DNA of 64,000 nucleotides from Serripes groenlandicus (GCA_031761405.1 JASEVX010000017.1:10169675-10233674); one strand, 5' to 3'. Positions 53,951-64,000 are shown, counted from the first letter of the stretch. Program-made: numbers and translations. The notes: a model not told the origin generated them from the letters alone.

Positions 53951-54240
53951 GTAACATATTAGAACAAAGTTCTCATTAAGTAATCTTTATTTTTTTTGTC
54001 TTTACAAAGGGCACAATAATTCTATTAATTTGCATGTTTCGTTTGCTTTTTTTGCCATAAACCAATCTTGTTGCCAAAGAATATGTATGAGCCGTTCCAC
54101 GAGAAAACCACCATATGGACTCCGCATAAATTATCTACCCGTGTCTTGTTTTATAAAAAAAACAGCAATTGTCGTCACCTAAGGGTCTTTGGCATTGCTA
54201 TCTTTGCTAAGTTTGGTGTTTAGATGTTCCTGTCTCCTTG

Positions 54241-54471
54241 TTAACCCTTTCCCTCATATGACAATTCTGCAGCAGACGACTTTGAACATACTTTATCAAA
54301 AAATAGAAAATCTCCAGAATTGAATGGATAACCTATGACTAAAAGTGGAAAACATCGTGGCAAAAGGAGAAATTGCTCGTTTTGAGCAATTTCTTCTTTT
54401 GTCACTATGTTTTCCAAAAAGCTGTCTGCTGCAGAGGCGTCGGAAAGCGTCTATATGAGGGAAAGGGTTAA
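54241..54471. mobile_element. TTAA MITE, copy 23
   Basis: Intact flanks and termini. Apex GCTC/GAGC. Confidence 0.85.
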
Positions 54472-54709
54472 ATACTGGTGCTTTTGCTAACCATTGCTTT
54501 CAAATTCTGAAATCTGGATTTCAGTTTTACCGATTATTATATGTCGTAGTTAAAACTTATCCACAAATGACGAAACCCAATTGGACGTCGCAGTATTCCC
54601 TAAACTTACTTGTGCAATATCTATAAAGTTTTGTTATGCTTTAGAGGACAAAGATGGATGATATATTTGCAGGTTAAATCTGAAATAATCCATGTTTAAT
54701 TCCATTTTT

Positions 54710-54870
54710 TAGCTCGACTTTTGCAAATATGAGAGCTATTGTCATGACCCTGGCGTGGTCGGCGGCGGCAGCGGCGTGGTCGTCCGGTTAAGGTTTTTTG
54801 TTTAGCTCAATTTTTTTTTTTTTTCTCCCTATCAGTCGAGCGTCTGTGCCGTACACGGTGCTCTTGTTTT
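54710..54870 (+). repeat. Dispersed repeat, TTTTAGCTCGACTTTTGCAA start
   Basis: Includes GTCGGCGGCGGCAGCGGCGTGG, a GC-rich stretch out of keeping with its surroundings. No exon. Confidence 0.4.
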
Positions 54871-54897
54871 ATCAGAAGTTATGTGCAAGATTCGTCT

Positions 54898-55123
54898 TAA
54901 CCCAATCCCTCATACCACAAATCTGGATCAGACGACTTGAAGACATGCTTGAAAATATTTGGGAACTCCCTTTATATGAAACTACCATAATTGAATAAAG
55001 CTGAATACATGGTGACAAAAGGACAAATTGCTCGTTTTGAGCAATTTCTTCTTTTGTCGCCATGCTTTCAAAAGGCTGTCTGCTGCAGAGGAATCCGAAA
55101 GCGTCTGTATGACGGAAAGGGTT
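54898..55123. mobile_element. TTAA-type MITE, diverged
   Basis: TTAACCCAATCCCTCATACC start, apex GCTC/GAGC, right end GACGGAAAGGGTTTT. Confidence 0.7.
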
Positions 55124-55224
55124 TTATGTGAAGGTTCTGGATAGGAGTATTACTGTTTACTATTCAACAAGAAATAGTGGGGAAAAAATTAAGTTTATCA
55201 TCTGGCATACTGGAAGAATGATTT

Positions 55225-55625
55225 TTTTATAAAGAGTTGAAAACATTGTGGGGAAAAGCAGAAATTACTCAATTTGAGCAGTTGCTGCTTTTTCAAGAAT
55301 GTCTTCAAAAGTTGTCTGTATCAAAGAATGTGTTCTATTTCAATAATGTTTTCAAATTTCCTTTGCTGCAGTCATCTATAGTTTTCTGTATAAGGAAAAT
55401 AGAAGAACTTGGTCATTATTCCTTTTCCCACATACAGACGCTTTCTGCTGCAGATGACTTTTTAAAACATTGTGGTGTGGCAAAAAGAAGAAATAGCTCA
55501 TAATGAACAATTTCTCTTTTTGCCACAATGTTTTTAGCTCGGTCCAATTATAAAACCCATTGTAAGAGATTTCAGACATTTTAGCATGTTTTCAGTCGTC
55601 TGCTGCTGTTTTGTGGTATGTCGGA
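55225..55625. mobile_element. Decayed type-B MITEs
   Basis: Hairpin arms GGGGAAAAGCAGAAATTACTC and GGCAAAAAGAAGAAATAGCT with weak partners. Confidence 0.45.
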
Positions 55626-55737
55626 CAGGGGCATTAATATATGTGTGTATAGTGTGAAGCTAATAGTGTATGGCCACCCATCAAACATAAATACCTTGAA
55701 AACTATGGGAGTAACTGCAGAGGTCAAGATAAAGAGG

Positions 55738-55911
55738 GGTTTTCAGCTCTTTTTCCCCACAATTTATCTCTTATTATTAAAGCAAACCCTATGTTGTGGG
55801 TACTCAAAAGAATCGTCTCACTGAGACGATTCTTTTGAGTACCCACAACATAGGGTTCAAGGGTCAAATAAAGCATTCTAGAGCATGCAGAACGCCCATT
55901 ATCTAGAGCTC
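55738..55911 (-). mobile_element. AGAGCTCTAGATAATGG foldback MITE, reverse orientation
   Basis: Right end CATTATCTAGAGCTCTG; a perfect palindrome of about 40-bp arms around AAGAATCGTCTCACTGAGAC. Confidence 0.8.
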
Positions 55912-56520
55912 TGTAACTGGAATGAAATTTTGCTCATGTACCAAATCTTACCGTAAAAATAACATTATTTTCAATACTTGCCCTATATGAGCCCATCAGT
56001 GTGAAAAGGTACAAATTGACTAACCAAAATATACATTTACACATATTACTTACCTAAGCTTTTTAAAAGCCTCTGTCAACTCATTTACATTCTGATAAGA
56101 CAGAGGAGATGCACACAGTGATCTTGAACCTACACCATTCACAAATGCCAACTTGTACCTTTTCGCTCTTTCGAGCTCACTTATTGAAATTTAAAAGTAT
56201 GACTTTTGAGACAGACATAATCAGAGGGGTTATTGATGCTGTTACATCTGCTCTTTAGATTGATACCTTGGTGTGAGAAAGCCAGGTAACACATGGGTAG
56301 GTGAACTGGCCTCTGTGATAAGACTCAAAATTGTTCAAACCCCATTTGATTTATCAATCAATCAATAGACCAATAGGTATTGTTGCTGAAAAAAAGCGAT
56401 GATTGTACCGAGTTTGAAACTTTGTTGTCCGGTGAACTGTTATCTGTAGTTTTTATCAGTGTATTCATCCCAAATTATAAACATATAATGTGAAATATTG
56501 AATATATTTTTTGGTTCCTA
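55912..56520. other. Intergenic DNA with an ancient repeat and a SINE tail
   Basis: On the - strand 56063-56190 reads RYKLAFVNGVG...LTEAFKKL ahead of a GTAAGT, but a related sequence recurs at 12356 and 12720-12790, so I treat it as repeat-derived. A SINE body/tail is at about 56262-56390. Confidence 0.4.
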
Positions 56521-56652
56521 TTGTAAACCTTTTCTCGTCTGCAGACACATTCGGACACAGCTTCAGCAGACGTCTTTTGAAAACTTTGGGCCAAATGGGG
56601 AAATTGCTCATAATGAATAATTCTCCTTTTGTCACAATGTTTTCAACTATAT

Positions 56653-56920
56653 CGAGGGCTTGGCATGAAACAGTTGTTACTTAAATTAGTATCTTGTTAG
56701 GTTAATCACCTCGCCATAAAGTCTTTAAAAGCGTTGAATAATTTTTCTTGGTAAACCATGGAAATTTAGGTGCCATTGCTCAGAACGAGCAATGGCACCT
56801 AAATTTCCATGGTTTACCAAGAAGAATTATTTGCATTGTTTACAAAGGGGTCAAAATTGCCCCTAAACCAGGGTTTTCAAAAAAGGTTTTTAGTTACAAC
56901 CGTTTCACGCCAAGCCCTCG
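56653..56920. mobile_element. Foldback element, ATAT target duplication
   Basis: CGAGGGCTTGGCATGAAACA and the inverted end, ATAT on both sides. Two 40-bp central arms (TCTTGGTAAACCATGGAAAT...) form a nearly perfect palindrome. It is the uninterrupted reference copy for 26157. Confidence 0.85.
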
Positions 56921-57109
56921 ATATGCTATAATAGTACCATAACGTCTAGAGAATTGCCATAGTCTTGCCTAGATGTTTTCAAGTCGTCTGCTGTATATTT
57001 GATCTATGTCGTCTGCTGTAGATTTGATCTATGGGGGAAAAGGTTAAATATATGATTAGTTTTCTGGGTTGGTGAAGGAGCTTTAACCCTTAACCACATG
57101 AAGACATAT

Positions 57110-57185
57110 CAATGGTTTCATGCAAAACGGTTGTAACTACATCTTGAACAAGATGTAGTTACAACCGTTTTGCATGAAACCCTTG
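57110..57185. mobile_element. 76-bp near-perfect palindrome, ATAT target duplication
   Basis: CAATGGTTTCATGCAAAACG...CTTG, loop AAC, then its inverted complement; ATAT on both sides. It carries the AAACGGTTGTAACTA word of the larger family, inside a decayed TTAA-type MITE (about 57083-57289). Confidence 0.85.
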
Positions 57186-57649
57186 ATATGTTGACGGCAT
57201 ATGCAACTGGCAACTTTTGAAACCAAGTTTCAACACTATTCACTAATTATACTTTAAAGAGATTTGCCATATATGTGAGAAAGGGTTAAAGCACTGTGCC
57301 AAGCTTCACATACAATTTTTGAAATATTTGTGTTTTATGGATGTACCTTTACTTTTAAAATAACCATAGACAGAATAGTAAATATAGTCTTTTGATTAAT
57401 CATGTTTAAATGAAACCTTTTGTTTGACATCTTTATTTTTGGACAATGTGATTTATTATCAATATTAAATAGTCTACTTGTATGAATGTTCATTGTGTTT
57501 CTCTTGTTCCATTTGAAATTCTGACTGTCATGTGGAATAATTCGGTGTAACCATTTCCCACAAATCACGAATCTACAGCAGACGACTTTGAATTTTAATA
57601 ATTAAAGTGACAGTGTGCGAGTGCATGTTAGCGGAATGGGTATGGCAGC

Positions 57650-58190
57650 CAATGGAATTGGTTTGTAAAGTGGAGTTGAGCGTTTATTGTCCAACTGGGT
57701 TGGTGCGGAGCGTTAAATGCCCAACTGTTGTTTGTACCTTTAGGTTAATGTTGAGCATTAAATGCCCAATCCTTTGTTGTTTGTACCTCTGGGTTGGTGT
57801 GGAGCGTTAAATGCACAACCCAGTGTTGTTTGTACCTCTGGGTTGATGTGGAGCGTCAAATGCCCAACCCAGTGCTGTTTGTACCTCTGGGTTGGTGTGG
57901 AGCGTTAAATGCACAACCCTTTGTTGTTTGTAGCTCTGGGTTGGTGGGGAGCGTTAAATGCACAACCCAGTGTTGTTTATACCTCTGGGTTGATGTGGAG
58001 CGTCAAATGCCCAACCCAGTGCTGTTTGTACCTCTGGGTTGGTGGGGAGCGTTAAATGCACAACACTGTGTTGTTTGTATCTCTGGATTGATGTGGAGCG
58101 TCAAATGCCCAACCTGTTGTTGTTTGTACCTCTGGGTTAGTATGGAGCGTTAAAAGCCCAACCCATTGTTGTTTGAACCTCTGGTTGGTT
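57650..58190. repeat. Minisatellite, 49-bp unit, about 11 copies
   Basis: Unit GGGTTGGTGTGGAGCGTTAA ATGC(C/A)CAACCC then AGTGTTGTTTGTACCTCT. Period 49 is not a multiple of three, so the 119-codon open frame across it is not a gene. Confidence 0.95.
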
Positions 58191-58255
58191 TCTCAACAAG
58201 TTACCGCATTTTGTTTGTTTAGTGAAGGATTATTTCGCGGTACGATACTGTAGAC

Positions 58256-58447
58256 ATGGATACTCTGGAACCAGAACTTTCATTTTTTAGCAAATATTCC
58301 ACACATACATGTGCTTTCATTGACATAATAAACAATCTACGAATAGCACGACAAATCTCTGTACCCGAAATGGTGTTCCGTAATGGAGACTACTATAAAA
58401 AGAGATGTTTGAAGAAATTCATTGCCGATATTGTAATAAGACTTTAA
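58256..58447 (+). CDS. Small open frame, 63 codons, unrecognised
   Basis: ATG to TAA without repeats (MDTLEPELSFFSKYSTHTCA...). The peptide has mixed composition and a basic second half. No family recognised and no context of operon or exon; could be chance. Confidence 0.2.
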   Translation: MDTLEPELSFFSKYSTHTCAFIDIINNLRIARQISVPEMVFRNGDYYKKRCLKKFIADIVIRL

Positions 58448-59510
58448 CAATAGGGACTGATTCCTGTCTCTATTTCAATGAGTGTCTTCGGAATTAGCAT
58501 ACTACAGCAATTGGCTCTTACGACTACGAGACCCTTGCCAAAGAGCAGAGGGGCAGTTCGTATTGATCGGCTGAGCAATTAGACATACTTTCTAAAGTCA
58601 AGTCCGCTCCATGAATTAATTCCGAGTTATTCCAATTATAACATATTTATACTATCGTGTGTCCACCGTATAGTGCATTATGAATGATGTAAACATGGTA
58701 TCTGCTCCATATACATACTCAAAGAACTGAAAGTTCTGTCAGCAAGGGGCTAACTGCAGATTACATTTAAACATGTAACTACAGATATATATCTTATCTG
58801 CTCCATATACATAAAAACAAACAATGCAGCTTTTTGTGATTTATTGATTGGTGTTTGTCGCCGATTCAACAGTTTTTCAGTTATATCATTAATTTGTTTG
58901 CCAGCACTGAAGACCATGATCTTACGTTCATCTGTATTCGTTGTTTTCTATCAATGTATCAAACATTAAACGCGATGGGCCTATATATTATTAAGTTTAC
59001 AGGAACTTGCCAAGTAGGATTTAACAATTACTAATATCATTCAGGATGAAAGAAAATACAAACGCAGGCGTCGTCTTCAATTCCATCTATTTAGATTATT
59101 GTATTATAAAAAAATATTCCATGGAGTGAAAAGAAATGTCAAAAGTGTTTAAGAGTGTCGAAGTAAGATGGGTATAGGTTAATTAAAAGCAGGAAAACGG
59201 GCGACACCCAACAGTTTTCTATCATTAGTATATAAGAAAACTCTTGAATTGTATGTCTCAATAATGACTAATCTCATTACGTTGATTGCATCTGACTACA
59301 CCGCATAACAGGTCGTCTCGAATTGACCCTATACACCCAAAACTTATTAGCATGTGCTCAGTTTTTTGTTCCATGGAATCTCTCGGAAAATTCGACAATT
59401 ACCGGGTTTTTTTTATCTTGTGTAGATATATATGAATTAACTTACAATTTTTATTTGGAAAGCCTCAATTTGATTGGTAAAGGCCAATTTATCAAAATGT
59501 ATACGTGACT
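58448..59510. other. Intergenic, apparently single-copy
   Basis: No repeats of the listed families, apart from a SINE-tail-like trace at about 58840-58890. No exon recognised. Confidence 0.5.
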
Positions 59511-60015
59511 ACTTAAGGATGTACTAAACGTTTAGGCATCACAACATGTATGTGATTCAGTTAAAAAATAAACATTAAGACGTACTAATTAAAATATATA
59601 CGTGAATCAGGATGAAATACACTAATCAAAATATATACGTGAATCCAGGTCAAATAAACATTATAGCATCCCCATATATACGTGCATCAGGGTTATAAAC
59701 GTTAAAGCATCAACATATATACGTGAATCAAGGTGTAATAAATGCACGGACACACTAATCAAAATATATATATTGTGAATCAGGGTGTACTAAAGCTTAA
59801 GACACACTACTTAAAATATATATGTGAATCAGGATGTAATAAACGTTCAGACACACTAATCAAAATATATATATGTGAATCAGGGTGTACTAAAGCTTAA
59901 GACACACTACTCAAAATATATATGTGAATCAGGATGTAATAAACGTTCAGACACACTAATCAAATATATATGTGAATCGGGGTGTACTAAAGCACTACTA
60001 CTCAAAATATATACG
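59510..60015. repeat. Imperfect tandem repeat, units of about 45-65 bp
   Basis: CAAAATATATA(T/C)(A)GTGAATCAGG and GT(A)CTAAA(G)CGTT(C/A)AGACACACTA recur about nine times. It lies just beyond the stop codon of the cyclase gene. Confidence 0.8.
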
Positions 60016-60044
60016 AAGTTGATGGCACAGTACAACAAAGAACA

Positions 60045-60320
60045 CTAATGCACACAACTGAAACCAGTAACGTGATGAGCTTGGTTATTCATATCGTCAT
60101 CACCCTCTTCGCGCACAAACGCCAGAACTCTTGTAGGGCCACCAGTACCGTCGCGGATTTTCATTGCACCAAGAATGATGGTGGTGCCGTTCTGGGGAAT
60201 GCCATCAAGGTTAGCGACGTATTCCATCACGGGGACATTAAGCGGTTGTAAGTACTTGTGACAAGCGAATCCGAGTTGTGGAGGATCAACGGACACGGAA
60301 TCAGTTCCGAGAACACTGAT
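60045..60320 (-). CDS. Cyclase-family (isatin hydrolase / kynurenine formamidase-like) protein, last exon
   Basis: Encodes 91 residues and a TAG stop: ISVLGTDSVSVDPPQLGFAC, HKYLQPLNVPVMEYVANLDG, IPQNGTTIILGAMKIRDGTG and GPTRVLAFV. The G(I/T)D(T/S)xSVDP, H(x)3L, VANLD and (M)KI(x)(D/G)G(S/T)G(G/A)P(T/A)R motifs in this order are those of the cyclase fold (Pfam family Cyclase), metal-dependent hydrolases such as isatin hydrolase and bacterial-type arylformamidase. The metal-binding HGTHxDxPxH motif would be in upstream exons outside the window. Acceptor TATTCTACAG, entry phase 0. The substrate cannot be told from this part. Confidence 0.92.
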   Translation of the reverse strand: MSVLGTDSVSVDPPQLGFACHKYLQPLNVPVMEYVANLDGIPQNGTTIILGAMKIRDGTGGPTRVLAFVREEGDDDMNNQAHHVTGFSCVH

Positions 60321-60419
60321 CTGTAGAATAGATGAAGAAAAGTTTCATGTTTGTTATTCACAAAAGCCAAAGTGGCCATCAAACAAACATATATACATCT
60401 GTTTACCTGGTTAATTGGT

Positions 60420-60800
60420 GCTCGGTGTGTAAGGGACATTTGGATACAGCCTCTGGTACGTGTTAATAAATGTATCGGTGTGTAAGGGTAATCTTAACAC
60501 GCTTCTGGTACGTGTTAATAAATGTATCGGTGTGTAAGGGTAATCTTAACACGCTTCTGGTACGTGTTAATAAATGTATCGGTGTGTAAGGGTAATCTTA
60601 ACACGCTTCTGGTACGTGTTAATAAATGTATCGGTGTGTAAGGGTAATCTTAACACGCTTCTGGTACGTGTTAATAAATGTATCGGTGTGTAAGGGTAAT
60701 CTTAACACGCTTCTGGTACGTGTTAATAAATGTATCGGTGTGTAAGGGTAATCTTAACACGCTTCTGGTACGTGTAACACTCAGGGTGTAAGGACATTCT
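60420..60800. repeat. Tandem array, 52-bp unit, about 7 copies
   Basis: Unit GGTGTGTAAGGGTAATCTTA ACACGCTTCTGGTACGTGTT AATAAATGTATC. Copies are virtually identical, so the expansion is recent. A C tract follows at 60807-60822. Confidence 0.95.
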
Positions 60801-60829
60801 TCTGACCCCCCCCCCCCCCCCCTATAATA

Positions 60830-61950
60830 ACTGACTACTGATTACTTGATATGTACCGATAGTCTGAATACACCTCTTGTACGTGTTAATAACGGACTAC
60901 TGATTACTTGATGTGTACCGATAGTCTGAATACACCTCTTGTACGTGTTAATAACTGACTACTGATTACTTGATGTGTACCGATAGTCTGAATACACCTC
61001 TTGTACGTGTTAATAACGGACTACTGATTACTTGATGTGTACCGATAGTCTGAATACACCTCTTGTACGTGTTAATAACGGACTACTGATTACTTGATGT
61101 GTACCGATAGTCTGAATACACCTCTTGTACGTGTTAATAACGGACTACTGATTACTTGATGTGTACCGATAGTCTGAATACACCTCTTGTACGTGTTAAT
61201 AACTGACTACTGATTACTTGGTGTGTACCGATAGTCTGAATACACCTCTTGTACGTGTTAATAACTGACTACTGATTACTTGGTGTGTACCGATAGTCTG
61301 AATACACCTCTTGTATGTGTTAATAACTGACTACTGATTACTTGGTGTGTACCGATAGTCTGAATACACCTCTTGTACGTGTTAATAACTGACTACTGAT
61401 TACTTGATGTGTACCGATAGTCTGAATACACCTCTTGTACGTGTTAATAACTGACTACTGATTACTTGGTGTGTACCGATAGGCTGAATACACCTCTTGT
61501 ACGTGTTAATAACTGACTACTGATTACTTGGTGTGTACCGATAGTCTGAATACACCTCTTGTACGTGTTAATAACTGACTACTGATTACTTGGTGTGTAC
61601 CGATAGTCTGAATACACCTCTTGTACGTGTTAATAACTGACTACTGATTACTTGGTGTGTACCGATAGTCTGAATACACCTCTTGTACGTGTTAATAACT
61701 GACTACTGATTACTTGGTGTGTACCGATAGTCTGAATACACCTCTTGTACGTGTTAATAACTGACTACTGATTACTTGGTGTGTACCGATAGTCTGAATA
61801 CACCTCTTGTATGTGTTAATAACTGACTAATGATTACTTGGTGTGTACCGATAGTCTGAATACACCTCTTGTACGTGTTAATAACTGACTACTGATTACT
61901 TGATGTGTACCGATAATCTGAATACACCTCTTGTACGTGTTAAGAAATGA
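60830..61950. repeat. Tandem array, 62-bp unit, 18 copies
   Basis: Unit TAATAACTGACTACTGATTA CTTGGTGTGTACCGATAGTC TGAATACACCTCTTGTACGTGT. Copies differ by single bases (GATGTG/GGTGTG, CTGACT/CGGACT) grouped in blocks. Shares GTACGTGTTAATAA and GGTGTGTA with the 52-bp unit. Confidence 0.95.
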
Positions 61951-62065
61951 ATACCTACAACTCGATGTGTTTGGAAAATCTGAATACACCCATGGTACGT
62001 GTTAATAAATGAATACCGACGACTAGGTGTGTTTGGACAATTTGAATACACCCCTGGTACTTAAC
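61950..62065. repeat. Two diverged units related to both arrays
   Basis: GTGTTTGGA(A/C)AAT(C/T)TGAATACACCC with GGTACGTGTTAA: a likely ancestral form. Confidence 0.8.
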
Positions 62066-62186
62066 ATGCAATGAAAATTGTCTAGTGCAAACTGCTTGAT
62101 AAGAATTATACTTCTTGGGGAGAAATCCGTACTTTTCATTACGTTTCAAATATTTAAGAACACATATCAAAACACGACCCACCGAC

Positions 62187-62357
62187 CTGTCGTTCCTTAT
62201 ATAGCATTTTGCACGCGTCAATGCTGTATCCTGGATAGTGGTATGAGGCCATGTTGTCGATGTCGTCAGTACCAAAGACACGTGACGGATAACGCTTGTC
62301 CCAGTCGGAGTTCATCATCACGATCGATCCTGCAGCTATCCGTCCAAACTTCTCCTC
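62187..62357 (-). CDS. Cyclase-family protein, penultimate exon
   Basis: 57 codons, phase 0 at both ends: EEKFGRIAAGSIVMMNSDWD then KRYPSRVFGTDDIDNMASYH and YPGYSIDACKMLYKERQ. The G-S-(I/V)-V-(x)4-(D/G)W pattern and the YPG(x)S(x)(D/E)A segment are those that precede the GxDxxSxD motif in cyclase-family proteins. Acceptor is GAATAG (the ATTCTGATAAAT side); donor CAG/GTCGGT. Upstream exons are not in the window; 62358-64000 is repeat. Confidence 0.9.
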
Positions 62358-62460
62358 CTATTCTGATAAATATACACAGTTCTATCAACCAATCTATTGT
62401 CCTTATATAGACGACTTATGACGCAGCTTATCTATACGACTTGGGAAAACTTTATTTAAA

Positions 62461-62642
62461 AGGTGGAACTTGTGATATAACTGAAATACTGTGAAGGTGT
62501 CAAACAAATTAAAATAAACAAACACATGCCGTGATATAACTGAAATACTGTGAAGGAGGCAAACATTTTAAAATAAACAATCACACGCCGTGATATAACT
62601 GAACTATTGTTACAAACTGCGTCAAGCACCATAAACAAACAA
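62461..62642 (-). repeat. Tandem SINE-tail units, left block
   Basis: Three units of about 60 bp with GCCGTGATATAACTGAAATA, i.e. the 3' tail of the 5536-type SINE, repeated head to tail. The array continues at 63600 after an insertion. Confidence 0.8.
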
Positions 62643-63545
62643 AACTAGAAATATCACTGAAGGTGATAAATACTCCCAAAACAGCACCTTGACTCAAAAT
62701 ATGACTTCCGACTGACCAACAAAAAAGGAACATGCAATTGTAAAATCTTTATGATACATCTCCTCTTGGTATAGAAGCTTCATGTAAATTTTTTTTATTG
62801 AATTCCACCATGTGGTTTGTAAGAAATAAGTCGGACAACATATGGCTTCCGACTGACCAACAACTTAATAAGTAAAAGGGCCATAACTCTGTAAAATAAC
62901 ATGCAATAATTGTAAGACCTTTAGGGTATGCACATCTCATCTTGGTATAGAAGCTTCATGTAAATTTTTATTGAATTCCACCCAGTGGTTTGTAAGAAAT
63001 AAGCCGGACAAAATATGGCTTCGGACAAAATATGACCAACAACTTAATAAGTAAAAGGGCCATAACTCTGTAAAATAACATGCAATTGTAAGACCTTTAG
63101 GGTATGCACATCTCCTCTTGGTATAGAAGCTTCATGTACAATTTTAATGAATTCTACCCAGTGGTTTGTAAGAAACAGGCCGGACAAAATATGACCAACA
63201 ACTTAATAAGTAAAAGGGCCATAACTCTGTAAAATAATATGCAATTGTAAGACCTTTATGGTATGCACATCTCCTCTTGGTATAGAAGCTTCATGTAAAA
63301 TTTTATTGAATTCCACCCAGTGATTTGTAAGAAATAGGCCGGACAAAATATGACCAACAACTTAATAAGTAAAAGGGCCATAACTCTGTAAAATATCATG
63401 CAATTGTAACCCCTTTAGGATATGCACATCTCCTCTTGGTATAGAAGCTTCATGTAAAATTTTATTGAATTCCACCCAGTGGTTCGTAAGAAATAGGCCA
63501 AAATATGGCTTCCGACCGACCGACAGTGACTCCTATATACCACCC

Positions 63546-63577
<32 letters not shown>

Positions 63578-63599
63578 ACTTTGTTTTTTGGGGGTATAA
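62643..63599 (+). mobile_element. CTAGAAATATCACTGAAG...GGGTATAA element with tandem core
   Basis: Same ends as the element at 10762. Five core units of about 160 bp with GGGCCATAACTCTGTAAAAT and CTCCTCTTGGTATAGAAGCT. A C tract (63542-63567) and hairpin lie at the right end. It interrupts the SINE-tail array. Confidence 0.85.
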
Positions 63600-64000
63600 A
63601 AACGGCGTGCTATAACTGAAATACTTTTAAAAACGGCGTAAAACATCAATAACAAACAAACAAATGGCGTGCTGAAACTGAAATAGTTTTTAAAACGGCG
63701 TAAAACACCAATAACAAACAAACACCCACACGCCGTGATATAACTGAAATAGTTTTAAAAACGGCGTAAAATACCAATGACAAACAAACACACAAACGCC
63801 GTGATATAACTGAAAGACTTTTAAAAAACGTTATAAAGGCTTTAAGCACCAATAACAAACAAACACACAAACGCCGTGATATAACAGAAATACTTTTTAA
63901 AACCGATGTAAAACACCAATAACAAACACACAAACGTTGTGATATAACAGAAATACTTTTTAAAACCGATATAAAACACCAATAACAAACACACAAACGT
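63600..64000 (-). repeat. Tandem SINE-tail units, right block, runs off the window
   Basis: About six units of 60-66 bp: GCCGTGATATAACTGAAATA, CTTTTAAAAACGGCGTAAAA, CACCAATAACAAACAAACAC. The open reverse-strand repeats across it are a by-product. Confidence 0.9.

Larger units (their letters stand above)
60321..62186 (-). other. Cyclase-gene intron made almost entirely of two tandem arrays
   Basis: Intron of 1866 bp between the two exons. It begins with GTCGGT (donor, - strand) and ends CTACAG. It contains the 52-bp and 62-bp arrays described separately. Confidence 0.85.

Noticed and set aside
1424..54471. TTAACCC words as telomere-like repeats
   Set aside because: They occur singly at MITE ends and not as (TTAGGG)n arrays.
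56063..56190. Minus-strand peptide RYKLAFVNGVG...LTEAFKKL followed by GTAAGT
   Set aside because: Looks like an exon, but similar sequence recurs at 12356-12400 (+) and 12720-12790 (-) with different continuations, so it is probably an old dispersed repeat. No good acceptor on its 5' side.
57794..58153. 119-codon frame with LFVPLGW repeats
   Set aside because: It lies wholly in a 49-bp minisatellite; the frame rotates between units.
63533..63996. Reverse-strand frame with CYWCF/VISRRLCVC repeats
   Set aside because: Product of the SINE-tail array; no protein signal.

Overview
This window looks like a stretch of animal nuclear DNA, most plausibly from a bivalve or other mollusc. It is AT-rich, its genes are split by long introns, and most of the bases are short non-autonomous transposons, tRNA-derived SINEs and minisatellites. 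The species call rests on the style of the repeats and on how animal-like the proteins are; I cannot name the species.

Three conserved genes can be read exon by exon. (1) DGAT1, diacylglycerol O-acyltransferase 1, lies on the + strand from 24983 to 52602. It has 13 coding exons whose phases all fit, giving a complete 462-residue enzyme with the MBOAT catalytic motifs intact. (2) A TBC1D20-like Rab GTPase-activating protein lies on the - strand, head to head with DGAT1. Its first two coding exons (24566-24650 and 20235-20417) are visible and only 332 bp separate the two start codons. (3) The last two coding exons of a cyclase-family (isatin hydrolase / kynurenine formamidase-like) protein lie on the - strand (62187-62357 and 60045-60320); the rest is beyond the right edge. 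A possible extra gene of unknown function (25586-26091, perhaps continuing at 26495-26627) sits in DGAT1 intron 1 on the same strand. A fragment of a zinc-finger/transposase-like gene (7645-8273) is split by a MITE.

Layout: 1-20 kb is TBC1D20 intron or downstream DNA. It is filled with TTAA-flanked MITEs, a 39/41-bp minisatellite at 8.6-10.8 kb, and several dispersed elements ending in GAGCTAAAAA. 20-25 kb holds the TBC1D20 exons and the shared promoter. 25-52.6 kb is DGAT1, with about 1.4 kb of coding sequence in 27.6 kb. 52.6-60 kb is intergenic, with repeats and a 49-bp minisatellite. 60-64 kb is the 3' part of the cyclase gene; its intron carries 52-bp and 62-bp tandem arrays, followed by a SINE-tail array interrupted by a mobile element.

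The most notable observations are: the compact TBC1D20/DGAT1 promoter; a GC-AG intron in DGAT1; seven perfect DR1 nuclear-receptor-type motifs carried by a tandem repeat in DGAT1 intron 4; a possible exon lying inside a hAT-like insertion with clean 5-bp target duplications; and a large TTAA-MITE family whose central hairpin varies in a compensatory way.
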